From contig CAVXAB010000017.1 of the NCBI GenBank assembly GCA_963759545.1, positions 62,001 through 126,000 of the forward strand: a stretch of 64,000 bases of DNA. Reading direction: 5' to 3'. The notes below the pieces were generated by a model. It was not told the origin of the DNA, did not search any database, and saw only the letters and a program-made list of their open reading frames with translations. This DNA comes from Trebonia sp963759545 (lineage in GTDB: Bacteria > Actinomycetota > Actinomycetes > Streptosporangiales > Streptosporangiaceae). Position numbers and translations under genes: made by a program. Positions 47,474 to 58,074 of this stretch are shown in pieces; position 1 is the first letter of the stretch; every line of letters starts with the position of its first letter.

Positions 47474-49858
47474 TTAGTAGTGGCTAAGGAAGTTCTGCAC
47501 TTCCGGAGCCGCGTACTGCGCGCCGTAGCCCGCGTCGAGTACCAGGCAGCCGACCGCGAGGTCCTGGGCGGAGTCGAAGGCGACCAGCCAGCTGTTGGGC
47601 TTGCCCTGGTTCTGGATGTCGGCGGTGCCCGTCTTGGCGTAGACCGTCGGGCCGAAGCCGAGGCCGGCCGCCGTGCCGCTGGTGACGACGGCGCGCATCA
47701 TCTCCTTGAGGTCGGCGTCGGTCGCGGCGGGCAGCGGGGTGGCCGTCACCTGCTTGGTGCCTGGCACCAGGATCGGCTGCTCGAACGTCCCGGTGTCCAC
47801 CGTGGCCGCCACCGAGGCCATCGCGAGCGGCGATGCCTGCAGTTGTCCCTGGCCGAACGCCTCCTGGGCGAGCTCGGCCCCTGACGCGTCGGCGGGCGCG
47901 TTGAAGTACGACGCGGAGATCCCTGAGATGCCGATGTCCCACTTCTGGTCGAGGCCGTAGTACTCCTTCGCCGTGCTCGCCAGCGCCCCTGACAGGTGCT
48001 CGTACTGGGACGTGAACGCGTTGTTGCAGGACTGCGCGAAGTCAGTCATGAACGGGGTACCCGCGGGCTCGGTCTCGTTCTGGTCGTTGTGGAAGGTGAT
48101 GCCCTGCACGGTGTACGTCTTCGGGCAGGCGACCGAGCTCGTCGGGGTGAGCACCCCGGCGTTGAGCAGCGCGGTGGACGTGATGACCTTCATCGTGGAC
48201 CCGGGCGAGACGTCGGAGGTGAGCGCGAAGTCGTTGAAGCCGTCGTTGTTGGCGATGGCGAGGATCTTGCCGGTCGACGGCTGGATGACCACCATCGAGC
48301 TCATCTTGTGCATGGCGACCGCGGCCTGCGCGGCGGCCTCGGCCGTCGAGCTGATCGTGGTGGAGACCTGCTGGACGTTCTCCGGGTTGAGGATGGCCGC
48401 CTGGCTGTTCTTGACCGCCGTGCCCGCCGTGGTCTGGACCTCGACGTCAAGGCCCGGCTTGCCCTGCCCGGCCGGTGCCGCCTTCATCAGCAGGGCCGCG
48501 ATGTTGGTCAGGCCCGCGTCGTTGTAGGAGCTCAGGTTGCCGCCGTTGGCGTCCGCGACCATGCTGACCGACGGCGGGACCTGGACGGCCGCCAGGTGGG
48601 TCTTGGTGGTGAGGTTCGGCCCCATCACGGTGGGCTGCCACGCCACGAACCAGACGCTTGAGTTCGCCTGCTGGTAGGCGACGAGCGAGGAATGGTAGGT
48701 CCACGTGCCGTGCAGCGCGGCCGTGCCCGTGCCTGCCGACCCAGCGCCGACACAGTGGCCGCGATCGCGTACGTGTCGGTCTCGCGGGGCTGCGCCGTCG
48801 TGGACCCGGCGGCGTCGGCGACGCCGCTCTGCCCGAACGCGACCTTGCCGAGGCCCAGGTTCTTCGCGTAGGCGGCGAGCGCGGCCCGCGCGGCGGCCGG
48901 GTGGTCGGTCAGGTTCGCCGCCGTGGACAGCTTGCCCTTCTCCCAGTCGGTCAGGAACGCGGCGGCGACCTGCCTGCCGTCCTGCTGCGGCGTCGAGCCG
49001 GTCGGGATCATGCCGGTGACGGGCACGCCAGGGCCGCGCTTGATCACGAAGACGTACGTCAGCGCGATGGCCACCACCACGGCGAGGCCGCCGGCGAGCG
49101 ACGCGAGGAGCACCTTGCGGCGCCCGCCGCGCGGACGGGCATGCCCGCCGCCGCCAGAAGAGCCCGCCCCTGGCCCGCCGGGTCCCGGTGGCTGCTGCGG
49201 CTCGAACCCGGGTACCGGACTGCCCGGATATCCCTGCTGGCCGTAACCCTGCTGGCTGTATCCCTGCTGGCCGTAACCCTGCTGGAAGGCCTGGGTGCCG
49301 TATCCGTCGGCCCCGTATCCAGGCCCGCCGTACGCCTGCTGCCCGTACCCGGCCGACCCGTAGCCCTGAGGAGCTGCTGCCCGTACCCCTGCTGCCCGTA
49401 CCCCTGCTGCCCTGATCCGGCCGCGCCGTAGCCCTGAGGCTGCTGCCCGTACCCGCCCTGGCCGTAGCCTTGCCCGGTCTGCTCCTGCGGGTACTGCGCC
49501 TGCCCGTAGGAACCCTGCTGGTGCGCGCCCTGCCCGCCCTGCGCCCTGGCCCGTAAGACCCGCCGGATGACCCCTGCTGACCGTACGTCGCCGGCTGCCC
49601 GTATGATCCCTGCTGGCCGTAGCCACCTTGGCCGCCGGACGCGCCCTGCCCTCCGTACGCGCCCTGCCCGTACTGCCCGGGCGCGTACTGCCCCTGGCCA
49701 TGGGAACCCTGGCCCGCGCCCCCCTGGGGGAACTGGCCTTGCGCGTACTGTCCCTGCCCGCCCTGCTGCGCCGGCGCGGACGCCGGGGCCGAGGGCTCGT
49801 GCTGGTCGTCGCGTGCCCCCCACGGGTCGGGCGAGCCTTGTCTCGGGTCGCTCGTCAC
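47474..49858 (-). pseudogene. penicillin-binding protein with MecA_N domain and Gly/Tyr/Gln-rich tail (three frameshifts)
   Basis: From GTG 49858 the protein has a long cytoplasmic tail of G-Y-G-Q-Q-type repeats, a membrane helix (about 49060-49125), a MecA_N/NTF2-like domain (AAAFLTDWEKGKLSTAANLTDHP) and a transpeptidase domain. The active-site triads are SxxK as PGSTMK near 48190, SCN in AQSCNNAF near 48025, and KTG in YAKTGTAD near 47625. It should crosslink peptidoglycan outside the membrane. The reading moves through three frames, with breaks near 49545, 49380 and 48750, each consistent with one lost base in a homopolymer. The total span is a multiple of three. Loss by sequencing error is likelier than three mutations. 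Confidence 0.82.
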
Positions 49859-50139
49859 GATATGACGGTACCTAGCGCTGTCAATTCGCGGTGAATAATG
49901 CCGTAATTAATCTGCCGCTTTCGCTGGCGGCGGCTCCGCGCATGCGGTAACCGGGCGACGACCAGCAACCTCTAGGGCGCCACGACGACGGAGCCGTGGG
50001 CCGGATGCGTATCACCCGAACTCGTTCGGACTAATTCAAAACCTCCGCATCCGAACGGAGGCGGCTGACTCTCCCGGCGAAGTCATGACACGGGCGGTCG
50101 GGAAGCGGAACTCAGCCAGTCGAGGAGCAAGGCAGCGCT
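49859..50139. other. gene-free gap with a small hairpin
   Basis: 281 bases between the divergently oriented ends of the penicillin-binding protein and DUF4037 genes. A CCTCCG-(8)-CGGAGG hairpin lies at 50042-50061, downstream of the DUF4037 gene on its strand, a possible weak terminator. The rest holds the promoter of the penicillin-binding protein gene; no other structure was recognised. Confidence 0.5.
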
Positions 50140-51236
50140 CTACGAGCGTTCGGCCAGGTCCGCGCGGCCCACGCAGGCCCGGAGGAAGCCCGGGTCGCCG
50201 GCCGCGTCGGTGCTGTCGGTGAACTGGTCGACCGCGCCGGCCAGCGGCAGGTGCCTGACCCGCGGATCGGTGATCGTTTCGCGCAGCGCCGCGGTGAACC
50301 GGCCGGCGCCGATGACCTGGTAAGGCCGGTCGAAGAAGCGGCGGGCGCGCGTGTCGAGCGGCGGTGTGAGTCCGAGCCGGTTGTGCAGCGCGGCGATGGC
50401 TTCCACGGCCTCGGTCAGGTGGCGCTCGCGGGCCTGGTAGCCGTCGGCGGCTATCGCGGCCGTCAGGCAGGCAGCGAGCCCGGCGCCGCCGGGGAGCCTC
50501 GCGAACGCGGTGCCAAGCCACTTGCTGTACGGCGGGTACTGCCGGTGCATCAGCAGGCACAGCCGCATCAGGTCACGGGCCAGGCGAGCCGTGACGATGC
50601 GCGAGCCGAGGTCGTCGCCGACCTCGGCGCACCGGCCGGGGAAGGGCTCTTCCTGCTCGACGCGCCGCCACTGGCAGGCCAGGACGTAGCGCCAGACGTC
50701 GTCCGGGTACCAGGCCGTGTTTCCCCTGGCGCGGGTCAACTCGCCAGGACCGTCGTGGAAGACCTCCCCCGCGGTGAGCTCCGCGAGCCGCTGCGTGGGC
50801 GTGGCCAGCCAGTCCCGCAGGGTGACGGCGCCGCGCGGGTCGAAGCCGAGCCACCCGGTCAGCCAGGCGCCAAGGCCGGCGACCTCGACCCGGTGCCGCG
50901 CGACGCCGTCTGGTTCCCTAGTGACGGGGAACCTGACCGGGTAGCCGCGGAACTCCCCTGGCAGGCGGCCGGCGAGCCTGGCGGTGACGCGCGCCGCGCG
51001 GCGGCTCACCTCGCTGCCGTGTCGCCGGTGTCGCCGTCGGCGAGGAACACCTGCAGGCGCGGTCCCCAGTCGTGGTCGGTTGAGCGCTCGGTGTCGTAGC
51101 CGGCGACGTCGGATCCCGGGCCGATCAGCGCCGCCGCGTGCTCAAGCCAGGGAAAGTCCTCCTGGAGCAGCGGGCGCACCACGGCAGCGTAGAAGTCGCG
51201 GGCTAGCTCAAGGCCGGGGAGGAAACGCGGGCTCAC
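50140..51236 (-). pseudogene. DUF4037 nucleotidyltransferase-like protein (split into two frames)
   Basis: The N-terminal frame from GTG 51236 (GGAGG upstream) encodes PRFLPGLELARDFYAAVVRPLL and a nucleotidyltransferase motif GPGSDVAGYDTERSTDHDWG with the metal-binding Asp residues, then stops at 51006. The remainder (LPGEFRGYPVRF... NTAWYPDDVWRYVLACQWRR... PYSKWLGTAFARL) is in another frame from GTG 51009 to 50140. Family members are one chain of about 360 residues, so I read this as one gene with one base missing near 51008. The GTGA overlap also permits two coupled proteins. Substrate unknown; the fold is related to antibiotic and tRNA nucleotidyltransferases. Confidence 0.75.
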
Positions 51237-51297
51237 GCCAGCGATCCTCCCCTCCCCGGCGCTCGCCTGTCGCGTGATTTCCCCTTGGGGCTTGACC

Positions 51298-52179
51298 ATG
51301 ACGCTGCGTCAGCCCTCCATGCTGGCTGCCATGAGCATCCCGCCAGCAACCAATCAGGTCCAGGGGCCCGCGATCCAGGTGCAGGGCCTGGAGAAGTCGT
51401 ACAAGGAGCTGCGCGTGCTGCGCGGCGTGGACTTCGAGGTCGCGCGGGGCAGCATCTTCGCCTTGCTCGGCTCCAACGGGGCGGGCAAGACCACGGTGGT
51501 GAAGATCCTGTCCACCCTGCTCAAGGCCGACACGGGGACGGCCAGGGTCAACGGCTTCGACGTCGCGGGACAGGCCGCCGACGTACGCGAGTCCATCAGC
51601 CTCACCGGGCAGTTCGCGGCGGTCGACGAGATCCTCAGCGGGCGGGAGAACCTCGTCCTGGTCGCCAGGCTGAGGCACCTCAAGGACCCGGGCGGAAAAG
51701 CGGATGAGCTCCTCGGGCGCTTCTCGCTGACCGAGGCGGGCACCCGGAGGGCAGCGACGTACTCCGGCGGCATGCGCCGCCGGCTGGACATCGCGATGAG
51801 CCTCATCGGGAACCCGCCGGTCATCTTCCTCGACGAGCCGACGGCCGGGCTGGACCCGGAGGGGCGCATCGAGGTGTGGCGGGCCGTCAGGGAACTCGCC
51901 GATGGCGGCACGACCGTGCTGCTCACGACCCAGTACCTCGACGAGGCCGAACAGCTTGCCGACCGGATCGCGATCCTCCGCCAGGGCCGGATCATCGTGA
52001 ACGGCACCCTGGCCGAGCTCAGGCAGCTGCTGCCGCCCGCCAAGGTCGAGTACGTCGAGAAGCAGCCTTCCCTCGAAGACGTCTTCTTCGCGGTCGTCGG
52101 CGACGCCGGAGAAGACGACAGGGACGGTGACGCCGGCAAGGGCAGCCAAGACCGCGAGACCTGGTCGAGCAGGAAGTAA
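51298..52179 (+). CDS. DrrA-type ABC exporter ATP-binding protein
   Basis: About 293 residues of the daunorubicin-resistance (DrrA/CcmA) ATPase group. Walker A is GSNGAGKTT, the Q-loop is around LTGQFAAVDEILSGRENL, the signature is YSGGMRRRLD and Walker B is VIFLDEPTAGLDPEGR, with switch His replaced by Gln in LLTTQYLDEAEQLAD, as is usual for this group. The C-terminus shows the PPAKVEYVEKQPSLEDVFF pattern. Several ATGs (51298, 51319, 51331) are possible starts. It is followed after nine bases by the permease gene, then by a MerR regulator in the same direction. Confidence 0.9.
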   Translation: MTLRQPSMLAAMSIPPATNQVQGPAIQVQGLEKSYKELRVLRGVDFEVARGSIFALLGSNGAGKTTVVKILSTLLKADTGTARVNGFDVAGQAADVRESISLTGQFAAVDEILSGRENLVLVARLRHLKDPGGKADELLGRFSLTEAGTRRAATYSGGMRRRLDIAMSLIGNPPVIFLDEPTAGLDPEGRIEVWRAVRELADGGTTVLLTTQYLDEAEQLADRIAILRQGRIIVNGTLAELRQLLPPAKVEYVEKQPSLEDVFFAVVGDAGEDDRDGDAGKGSQDRETWSSRK

Positions 52180-52188
52180 GGAACAACC

Positions 52189-52950
52189 ATGGCCACGCAT
52201 TTCCTCGGCGACACCGCCGTCCTCACCGGACGGACCATGCGGCACGTCACGCGCAGCATGGACACCATCATCACGACCGCGATCACACCGATCGCCATGC
52301 TGCTGCTGTTCGTCTACGTGTTTGGCGGCGCGATCCAACACGGGACGGGCTCGTATGTGACCTACCTGCTGCCAGGCATCCTGCTCATCACCATCGCGTC
52401 GGGCATCTCCTACACCGCGCTCCGGCTCTTCACCGACAGACAGGGCGGGATCTTCGAACGATTCCAGTCCATGCCGATCGCCCGGTCGAGCGTGCTGTGG
52501 GCGCACGTGCTGACCTCGCTGGCCGCCAACGTGATCTCGGTTGTGGCGGTCGTCGCCGTCGCCGTTGGCATGGGCTTCCGCTCGGGCGCCGGAGTGCTGG
52601 CCTGGCTCGCGGTCGCCGGCCTCCTCATCCTGTTCACCCTGGCACTGACCTGGGCCGCTGTCATCCCCGGCCTCACCGCGAAGAGCGTGGACGGCGCGAG
52701 CGCGTTCGCTTACCCGCTGATCTTCCTGCCGTTCATCAGCTCGGCCTTCGTGCCCACCGGGACCATGCCAGGCCCGGTGCGCGCCTTCGCCGAGCACCAG
52801 CCGGTGACCTCCATCGTCAACGCGATCCGCGACCTGTTCACCCGGCAGCCGGTCGGCAACGGCATCTGGACCGCCCTCGCCTGGTGCGTCGGCATCCTCG
52901 TCGTTGCCTACCTTTTCGCCGACATCTCCTACCGTCGCAGGATCTCCTGA
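52189..52950 (+). CDS. DrrB-type ABC-2 exporter permease
   Basis: 253 residues with six membrane helices of the ABC-2 type. The family stretch is TAITPIAMLLLFVYVFGGAIQHGTGSYVTYLLPGILLITIASG, followed by TDRQGGIFERFQSMPIARSSVLW and, near the C-terminus, SSAFVPTGTMPGPVRAFAEHQPVTSIVNAIRDL. With the preceding ATPase it forms an efflux pump, probably for a hydrophobic drug or metabolite. AAGGAACAACC supplies the ribosome site. Confidence 0.92.
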   Translation: MATHFLGDTAVLTGRTMRHVTRSMDTIITTAITPIAMLLLFVYVFGGAIQHGTGSYVTYLLPGILLITIASGISYTALRLFTDRQGGIFERFQSMPIARSSVLWAHVLTSLAANVISVVAVVAVAVGMGFRSGAGVLAWLAVAGLLILFTLALTWAAVIPGLTAKSVDGASAFAYPLIFLPFISSAFVPTGTMPGPVRAFAEHQPVTSIVNAIRDLFTRQPVGNGIWTALAWCVGILVVAYLFADISYRRRIS

Positions 52951-52995
52951 GCCGGCCCCTGTCGGGTCTGGGCGAGTTGAGGGCAGGATCAGAGC

Positions 52996-53778
52996 ATGCT
53001 GACGATCGGTCAACTGGCGGCGTACGCCGGCGTCACGGTGCGCGCGGTGCGGCACTATCACCAGGTCGGGCTGCTGCCCGAGCCGGAGCGGGATGCCTCG
53101 GGTTACCGGCGGTACGGCGCAGCGGCGGTCGTGTCCCTCATCAAGATCCGCACCCTCGCCAACGCTGGCGTGCCGCTGTCTCACGTCGGCCAGCTGCTCA
53201 AAGCCGACGCGCCGGCCTTCGCCGAAGCGGTCCAGCGGATCGACCGCCACCTCCGCGACGAGATCGAACGGCTGGAGACCAGCCGCAAGCAGATCGCGCA
53301 GCTCGCCGCCGGTGACAGCCTGGCGCTCCCGCCGGAGGTGACCTCCTATCTCGACCGGCTCCGGGAGGTCGGGGCATCAGCGCGGATGGTGGAGGGTGAG
53401 CGGGACGGGTGGATCCTGGTCGCGGCTCGCTGGCCCGATAGCATCCCCGGGGTTATAGCCGCGAAACACGCGCAGCTCGAGAACCCGCAACTCGTCCGGC
53501 TGTACCAGGTCCTGTCGGAGCTCCTCGAAAGCGACGTAGGCGAGGACGACCCGCGCCCGAAGGAAGCCGCCGACATCATGGCCGACCTTCTCGAGCAGGC
53601 ATCCGCCTCCGGCGAGCTCAACATGGGCGCGGTCGCGCACGACGACCTGGCGTTTGACCTGCTAGACGCACTTGCCCTCGAGTTCGACCCGCGGACGCAG
53701 CGGATGCTGGACCTGATGCGCGAGCGTGGCTGGACCGGCTGGAACCGGCCGGAGCGGCTAGCGGAGCCGCCCGGCTAG
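52996..53778 (+). CDS. MerR-family transcriptional regulator
   Basis: 260 residues. The N-terminal winged helix is typical (LTIGQLAAYAGVTVRAVRHYHQVGLLPEPERDASGYRRYG), with the two wings and dimer helix to about residue 115 and a C-terminal ligand domain of about 140 residues unlike metal-sensing MerR proteins. As the third gene of the DrrAB-type unit it probably senses the exported compound and controls the operon, in the manner of TipA/BmrR-like regulators. It ends four bases into the convergent DUF2332 gene. Confidence 0.9.
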   Translation: MLTIGQLAAYAGVTVRAVRHYHQVGLLPEPERDASGYRRYGAAAVVSLIKIRTLANAGVPLSHVGQLLKADAPAFAEAVQRIDRHLRDEIERLETSRKQIAQLAAGDSLALPPEVTSYLDRLREVGASARMVEGERDGWILVAARWPDSIPGVIAAKHAQLENPQLVRLYQVLSELLESDVGEDDPRPKEAADIMADLLEQASASGELNMGAVAHDDLAFDLLDALALEFDPRTQRMLDLMRERGWTGWNRPERLAEPPG

Positions 53779-54740
53779 GCGAGCCACTCGAGCCAGCGGC
53801 CGTGCGACTCGGTGACGGCGATCGGCTCGGTGCCGTCCTTCACCAGGAGGAAGCCGTGTGCGTGGCGTACCCGGGCGTCGGCGCCCGGCAGGACCCCCGG
53901 ACCCTCGTTGGACAGCCAGACCGCGCCGAGTTCCCTGACGGTACCGGCGAACCTGGCCCGGTCCGCCCGGCCCACGTAGCCGAGGACCGCCGAGTGGTAC
54001 ACGACTACGGTCGCATCGCGCGGCGCCCGGCTGATCAGGTCGGGGAGGTCGGTCAGCAGGTCTCCGCGGTAGAGCGGCGGCGGGTCGCGGCGTGCCGTCT
54101 CGATGGCCGCGCTCAGCCGCTCCTGACGACCGGTCTCGCCTGGCCACACCAGGCACTGCAGCCAGCGGACGTCATCGTCGCTTGTCACGTCGAGCGGGTT
54201 CAGGTCAAGGCCGGCCCGCCAGGCGATCTCCGGGACCCGGGCCGGGAGCGGTACCGGGCCGCGCGGCTGGCAGGCGAGCACGGGCGCGCGCGGGTCGGTG
54301 CCCGCGACCTCGTGGCCGTCGTAGTCGTAGGAGTACTTGTCGGCAAGCAGCGTCAGCCCCGCGCTCGCGCCGACCTCGACGATCGCCAGGGGCTGCGGAA
54401 GCAGCGCGAGGGCGGGCAGCAGCGTGGCGCACCTGGCGGGCTCGTTGGTCTGCGTCCGCCTGGCCAGCATGGTGCCGGCGAGCTCGCCCTCCCGGTCGCG
54501 GAGCAGCGCGTGCAGCGCGGCCAGGTCCGGCGGCTCGCCAAGCAGGTAGCGGGCCGCGGCGAACAGCAGGTTGGGCTGCCGTTTCGCGGTCGGCAGCGCG
54601 GCGAGGAAGCCAAGGACGCGCGCGTCGCCCGCGACCGCGAGCGCGAGTTCCTCGTACCGCGGCGACCTGCCGCGCGCCTCCGCGGCGAAGGCGCGGTAGC
54701 TCTCCGCCGTGCGGTCGGAAAGGTCATGACCCTGCGTCAC
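53775..54740 (-). CDS. DUF2332 family protein
   Basis: 321 residues from GTG 54740. Recognisable DUF2332 elements are AESYRAFAAEARGRSPRYEELALAVAGD near the start, FLAALPTAKRQPNLLFAAARYL, TQTNEPARCATLLPALALL, the Gly-rich IVEVGASAGLTLLADKYSYDY, and late TVVVYHSAVLGYV. The GASAGL motif and context suggest a methyltransferase-like Rossmann core, but the function of the family is unknown. The frame is open 57 bases further upstream, where the sequence is not family-like. Confidence 0.85.
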   Translation of the reverse strand: MTQGHDLSDRTAESYRAFAAEARGRSPRYEELALAVAGDARVLGFLAALPTAKRQPNLLFAAARYLLGEPPDLAALHALLRDREGELAGTMLARRTQTNEPARCATLLPALALLPQPLAIVEVGASAGLTLLADKYSYDYDGHEVAGTDPRAPVLACQPRGPVPLPARVPEIAWRAGLDLNPLDVTSDDDVRWLQCLVWPGETGRQERLSAAIETARRDPPPLYRGDLLTDLPDLISRAPRDATVVVYHSAVLGYVGRADRARFAGTVRELGAVWLSNEGPGVLPGADARVRHAHGFLLVKDGTEPIAVTESHGRWLEWLA

Positions 54741-54839
54741 CACGGCTCCGAGCGTAGCGACCGCGAGCCGGGCCGCCGCGCGCCCGGTGGCCCGCATTTC
54801 TGCCGAATTTCACCGGCGGTCAAATTCCGCTCATTGTCT

Positions 54840-55817
54840 TCACGTCCGTCGCCGGGGTCGGAGACGCTGCGCACCCGCTACGGTGAGCGCCTCGGGTAAC
54901 AGCCGGCCGTCCGACTGGATCCGGTCCAGGGTGACCCGGCCAAGCCGGCTCATCACGGGGTTGGTCTCGGCGTAATACCAGACAAGGCCCATCGCCTGCA
55001 AGAACGCCCACGCCTGGCCTCGCTCCCAGTCCAGGTCCGTGCAGCGCAGGGCGTCACGGAGTGCCAGGCGGGGCCCGGCCGCGAGCAGGTTCCACGCGCA
55101 GATCAGGTCGAGGGCGGGGTCGGCGGCACCGAAGCAGCCGACGTCAAGGACGCCCGCCAGGCGCCCGCCGGCCACCAGGACATTGCCGGGGGTCAGGTCC
55201 CCGTGGCTCATCACGTCCGGGGCCTCGCGGGGCAGTTCCCTGAACGTGGCCCACATTCGTGACAGGCGCCCGACGTCGAGGAGCCCCTCGCTCTCCCTGA
55301 GGCAGGTGCTCATCCAGGCGTCATGGGCCTTCAGGTCACCGCCGCGCCCCCGGCCGCTGAACGCCCGGCCGCGCGTGCCGATCGACCTGACCCCGGCGAT
55401 GAACTCCGCCAGGTCGCCGGCGAACTGAACCGAATCGGCGGGATCGTCCTCGTCGCCCGTGCGGCCGGGCAGCCAGGCCTGCACCGACCAGGGCAGCGGG
55501 TAGCCGGGACCAGGTTCGCCGAGTGCGACCTGCTCGGGCACGGGGAACCGGGTAGCGCCTGCCAGTTCCCTGGCGGCCGCCGCCTCCGACTCGAGCAGGC
55601 GGCGGGCGGCGGCGCGATCGGTGCCGCGCAGCGGCAGCCGCGCCGCGAGCCGGTCACCGATGCGGAAGATGGCGTTGACCGTGCCTGGCGCGGTCACGCG
55701 GCTGACCGGCAGGCCGCGCCACCGCGGGAACTGCGCGTCGACCAGCGTCCTGACCAGGTCGGCGGAGACGGGCAGCTCATCGGCGTGCATGGCCATGGCG
55801 CCCAGCTTCCCGGTCAC
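54840..55817 (-). CDS. APH-family phosphotransferase
   Basis: 325 residues of the aminoglycoside phosphotransferase/choline kinase-like fold. The Brenner motif SHGDLTPGNVLV near residue 203 gives the catalytic Asp and Asn. LDVGCFGAADPALDL supplies the magnesium-binding Asp of the DxD/G motif, and an ATP-site Lys/Arg region lies around RLAARLPLRG. Members phosphorylate aminoglycosides, macrolides or small alcohols; the closest actinobacterial homologues are uncharacterised and resistance should not be assumed. The likely start may be ATG 55790 rather than 55817. Confidence 0.87.
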   Translation of the reverse strand: MTGKLGAMAMHADELPVSADLVRTLVDAQFPRWRGLPVSRVTAPGTVNAIFRIGDRLAARLPLRGTDRAAARRLLESEAAAARELAGATRFPVPEQVALGEPGPGYPLPWSVQAWLPGRTGDEDDPADSVQFAGDLAEFIAGVRSIGTRGRAFSGRGRGGDLKAHDAWMSTCLRESEGLLDVGRLSRMWATFRELPREAPDVMSHGDLTPGNVLVAGGRLAGVLDVGCFGAADPALDLICAWNLLAAGPRLALRDALRCTDLDWERGQAWAFLQAMGLVWYYAETNPVMSRLGRVTLDRIQSDGRLLPEALTVAGAQRLRPRRRT

Positions 55818-55860
55818 GGCCGCCTGACCGCAACCGGATAACCGTCGCCCTGCATGGTTA

Positions 55861-57860
55861 CTAGACCGGGTATCGCTTCGGGCCCTGGGTGTAGGTGCGG
55901 CCGCTCGGCGTCTCCCACTGGTGCCAGCCGGGTTTGGGCTGGGTGACGTTCCAGCCTTTCGACTGTTTCACCTGGTGGCAGGCGCGGCTTCGCGCGCCCG
56001 TGTTGCACGCGCAGGTCCGGCCGCCCTTGTCATAAGGGGTGGCGTGCTCGAAGTCGGCTTCCCTGGCGTGCCTGGAGCAGGGCGGGAACGTGCACTCTCC
56101 GTCCCTGATCTGGACGAGGTGGCGGAGGGTGTCGTTCGGCTGGTAGGCGTGCGATTCGTAGCGGTGGTCGCATTCGAACGTCGGGACCGGCCGCAGTTCC
56201 ACGGTGAGGTTGCTGCCGTTGGGCAGGGTAAGCGTCCAGTGGCCGTGCCCGCCTGGCGGTCCTTGATCGGTGTCTCGGGTGAAGCCCCAGGTTGCCCGGC
56301 CTGGCGGCCCGGTCGCCGCGGCCAGTTCCGCGAGGCGGCCGGCGGTGATCGTCAGGTTCACCCGGGCGGGCAGGGCGGCGTCGTGGTCAGGGACGGGGCG
56401 GGCGGGCTGCGCGTCGGCTGGCCGTTTCCGGCGCCGGTCCGCTCGCGCGCAGCCGTGGCCGGTCGCGATGCCGTCGGGGTCGGTGACCGTGACGCACAGG
56501 CGGCTGTAGGGGCTGCCGGCGGCGGCGATGGCGAGTGAGCGGCACAGGTCCGGGTCGAGCGGCCCGAGGCCGTAGCCCTCGCCGGGCCGCTCGGCCAGCC
56601 CGAGGAGCGTCGCCAGGGGGAGCACCAGGTCCGCCAGCCGTGCGGGACTAACCGCGGAAGCTGAAGTCTGCGCCGCGCGTGGCTCTCCATCGGGGTCAGG
56701 GTCGGCGCCGCCGTCCGGCTGGCTGCTGCTGGCGCCGTCCGCCGCCACCGGGCCGTCGGGCGGCTGTTCGCTGCCGGGCGCTCCGCCGTCGGGGTCGCTG
56801 CCGTCCTCGTCCTCGTCCTCGTCATCGTCGTCGGGCGGCAGGCAGCTGCCGTCGCACTCACGGCAAGCGCAGTCCCTCCCGCCGGGGGCCGGCCCGCCCG
56901 CGCGCGGGTCTCCGGCCGGGCAGGCGCCGGGCAGCAGCCCGGTGGCGATCCGCGCCCCGGCGGTGATCCCGTTGAGCAGGTCAAGGTAAGCCGCGGCGCG
57001 GTACTGGTCCATCCGCGTGCCGCCGGGGAACGCGCCGGACTCTTTGTACTCCTGCGCGCGGGCGCAGACGCTGGCGTGGGCGGCCAGGGCCTGGTCGGTG
57101 GGCAGCTCCCGGCCGGCCAGGCCCGCCGCCCCGGACTGCTCGCGGAACATCTCCACCCGGGACTTGTTCCGCTCCGCGTCCTGGCGGCGGCGGGCCGCCG
57201 AGTCCGGGTCGACGGTGACCGCCGCCCGGGCGGCGAGCCTGGCCACCTGCCCGTAGGTCTTGCCGGGCAGCTCGGGCAGGATCAGCGCCTCGGCCGCCGC
57301 GGCGTCCTGGCTAGACAGCTGCTGCAGCGCCTCGTCCACCGCCTGGGCCTTGCTGGTCGTCAGTACCCCGGCCGCGAGCAGCCCGCCGGTGCCGGGGAGC
57401 CGGCCCTGCAGGTCCCACGCCAGCCACATCAGCCGCTCGGCCGACACGGCCGGCATCGACAGGGCCAGCGCGACGTCGTGGGTCAGCGACCTGGTCCACC
57501 CGCCGGGCAGGTCACCGTGATATGCGCCGCCGGGCAGCGGCTGGTCGTCGTCGCGGATCAGCGCCCGCACGATCCCGAGCTTGGCGGCGGCGGCCCGCGA
57601 CTCAAGCGCCTGCCACTGCCGCAGCAGCCCGAACATCTCCTCCCGCGACGCCCCGGGGCACCGCCACCCGGGCCCGGACGCGGCCTCCAGGGCCAGCGCC
57701 AGCGCCGCCGACGGCGGGCAGGCATCCCACTCGCCGCCCTTGGCGAAGCCGGCAGGTGAGCGTCGCGGCCGGGCGCGCGGGCGGCACCGTCCGGCAGGCC
57801 CGGGTCACGGCCGGGCGGCGCGCCGCCGTGCCCGTCCCCGTGACCCGCCTGCTCCGCCAT
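55861..57860 (-). pseudogene. DUF222/HNH endonuclease family protein (frameshifted near its start)
   Basis: A 13E12-repeat-type protein. ATG 57860, preceded by GAGGGG, begins MAEQAGHGDGHGG; after a break near 57745-57757 the frame continues GFAKGGEWDACPPSAALALALEAA into the main DUF222 domain (LRQWQALESRAAAAKLG... LPELPGKTYGQVARLAARAAV). A Cys cluster (CACRECDGSC) and a pure acidic run (residues DDDDEDEDED) follow, and the C-terminal HNH nuclease has CTFPPCSRHAREADFEHATPYDKGGRT and a second Cys pair. These proteins are multicopy in actinobacteria and their role is unresolved. The uninterrupted main frame starts at ATG 57636. Confidence 0.82.
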
Positions 57861-58074
57861 GACCGACCCCTCGTTTGAATACCGAACACATTCAAAGCTG
57901 ATACTCGAATATTATCGCTATTCAAGATCGATAGCAGCACGGACGTACTTACCGGAAGGTTATTGTTTACTGTCCCCTCGACTTTCGTACTTTTGGGGAC
58001 GGCGGGCTTATGGGGAACTACAGGGGTCTCGTCCCGGCGGCGCTTCGGCACTGCCGGCGGTGATCGGGCCGCGG
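57861..58074. promoter_or_regulatory. AT-rich upstream region of the HNH gene
   Basis: About 120 bases (57870-57990) are strikingly AT-rich for this genome, with GAATATTATC, TATTCAAGATCGATA and TTATTGTTTACTGTC. This is the presumed promoter and may also be a target or insertion point, as such low-GC islands often precede 13E12-type genes. No defined operator was recognised. Confidence 0.4.

Noticed and set aside
50140..51236. The DUF4037 region as two separate proteins by design
   Set aside because: The GTGA overlap allows it, but homologues are a single chain and the join is seamless one base out, so one frameshifted gene is preferred.
54840..55817. Calling the APH-type gene an antibiotic-resistance determinant
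   Set aside because: Only the general kinase motifs are visible; most actinobacterial relatives have unknown substrates.
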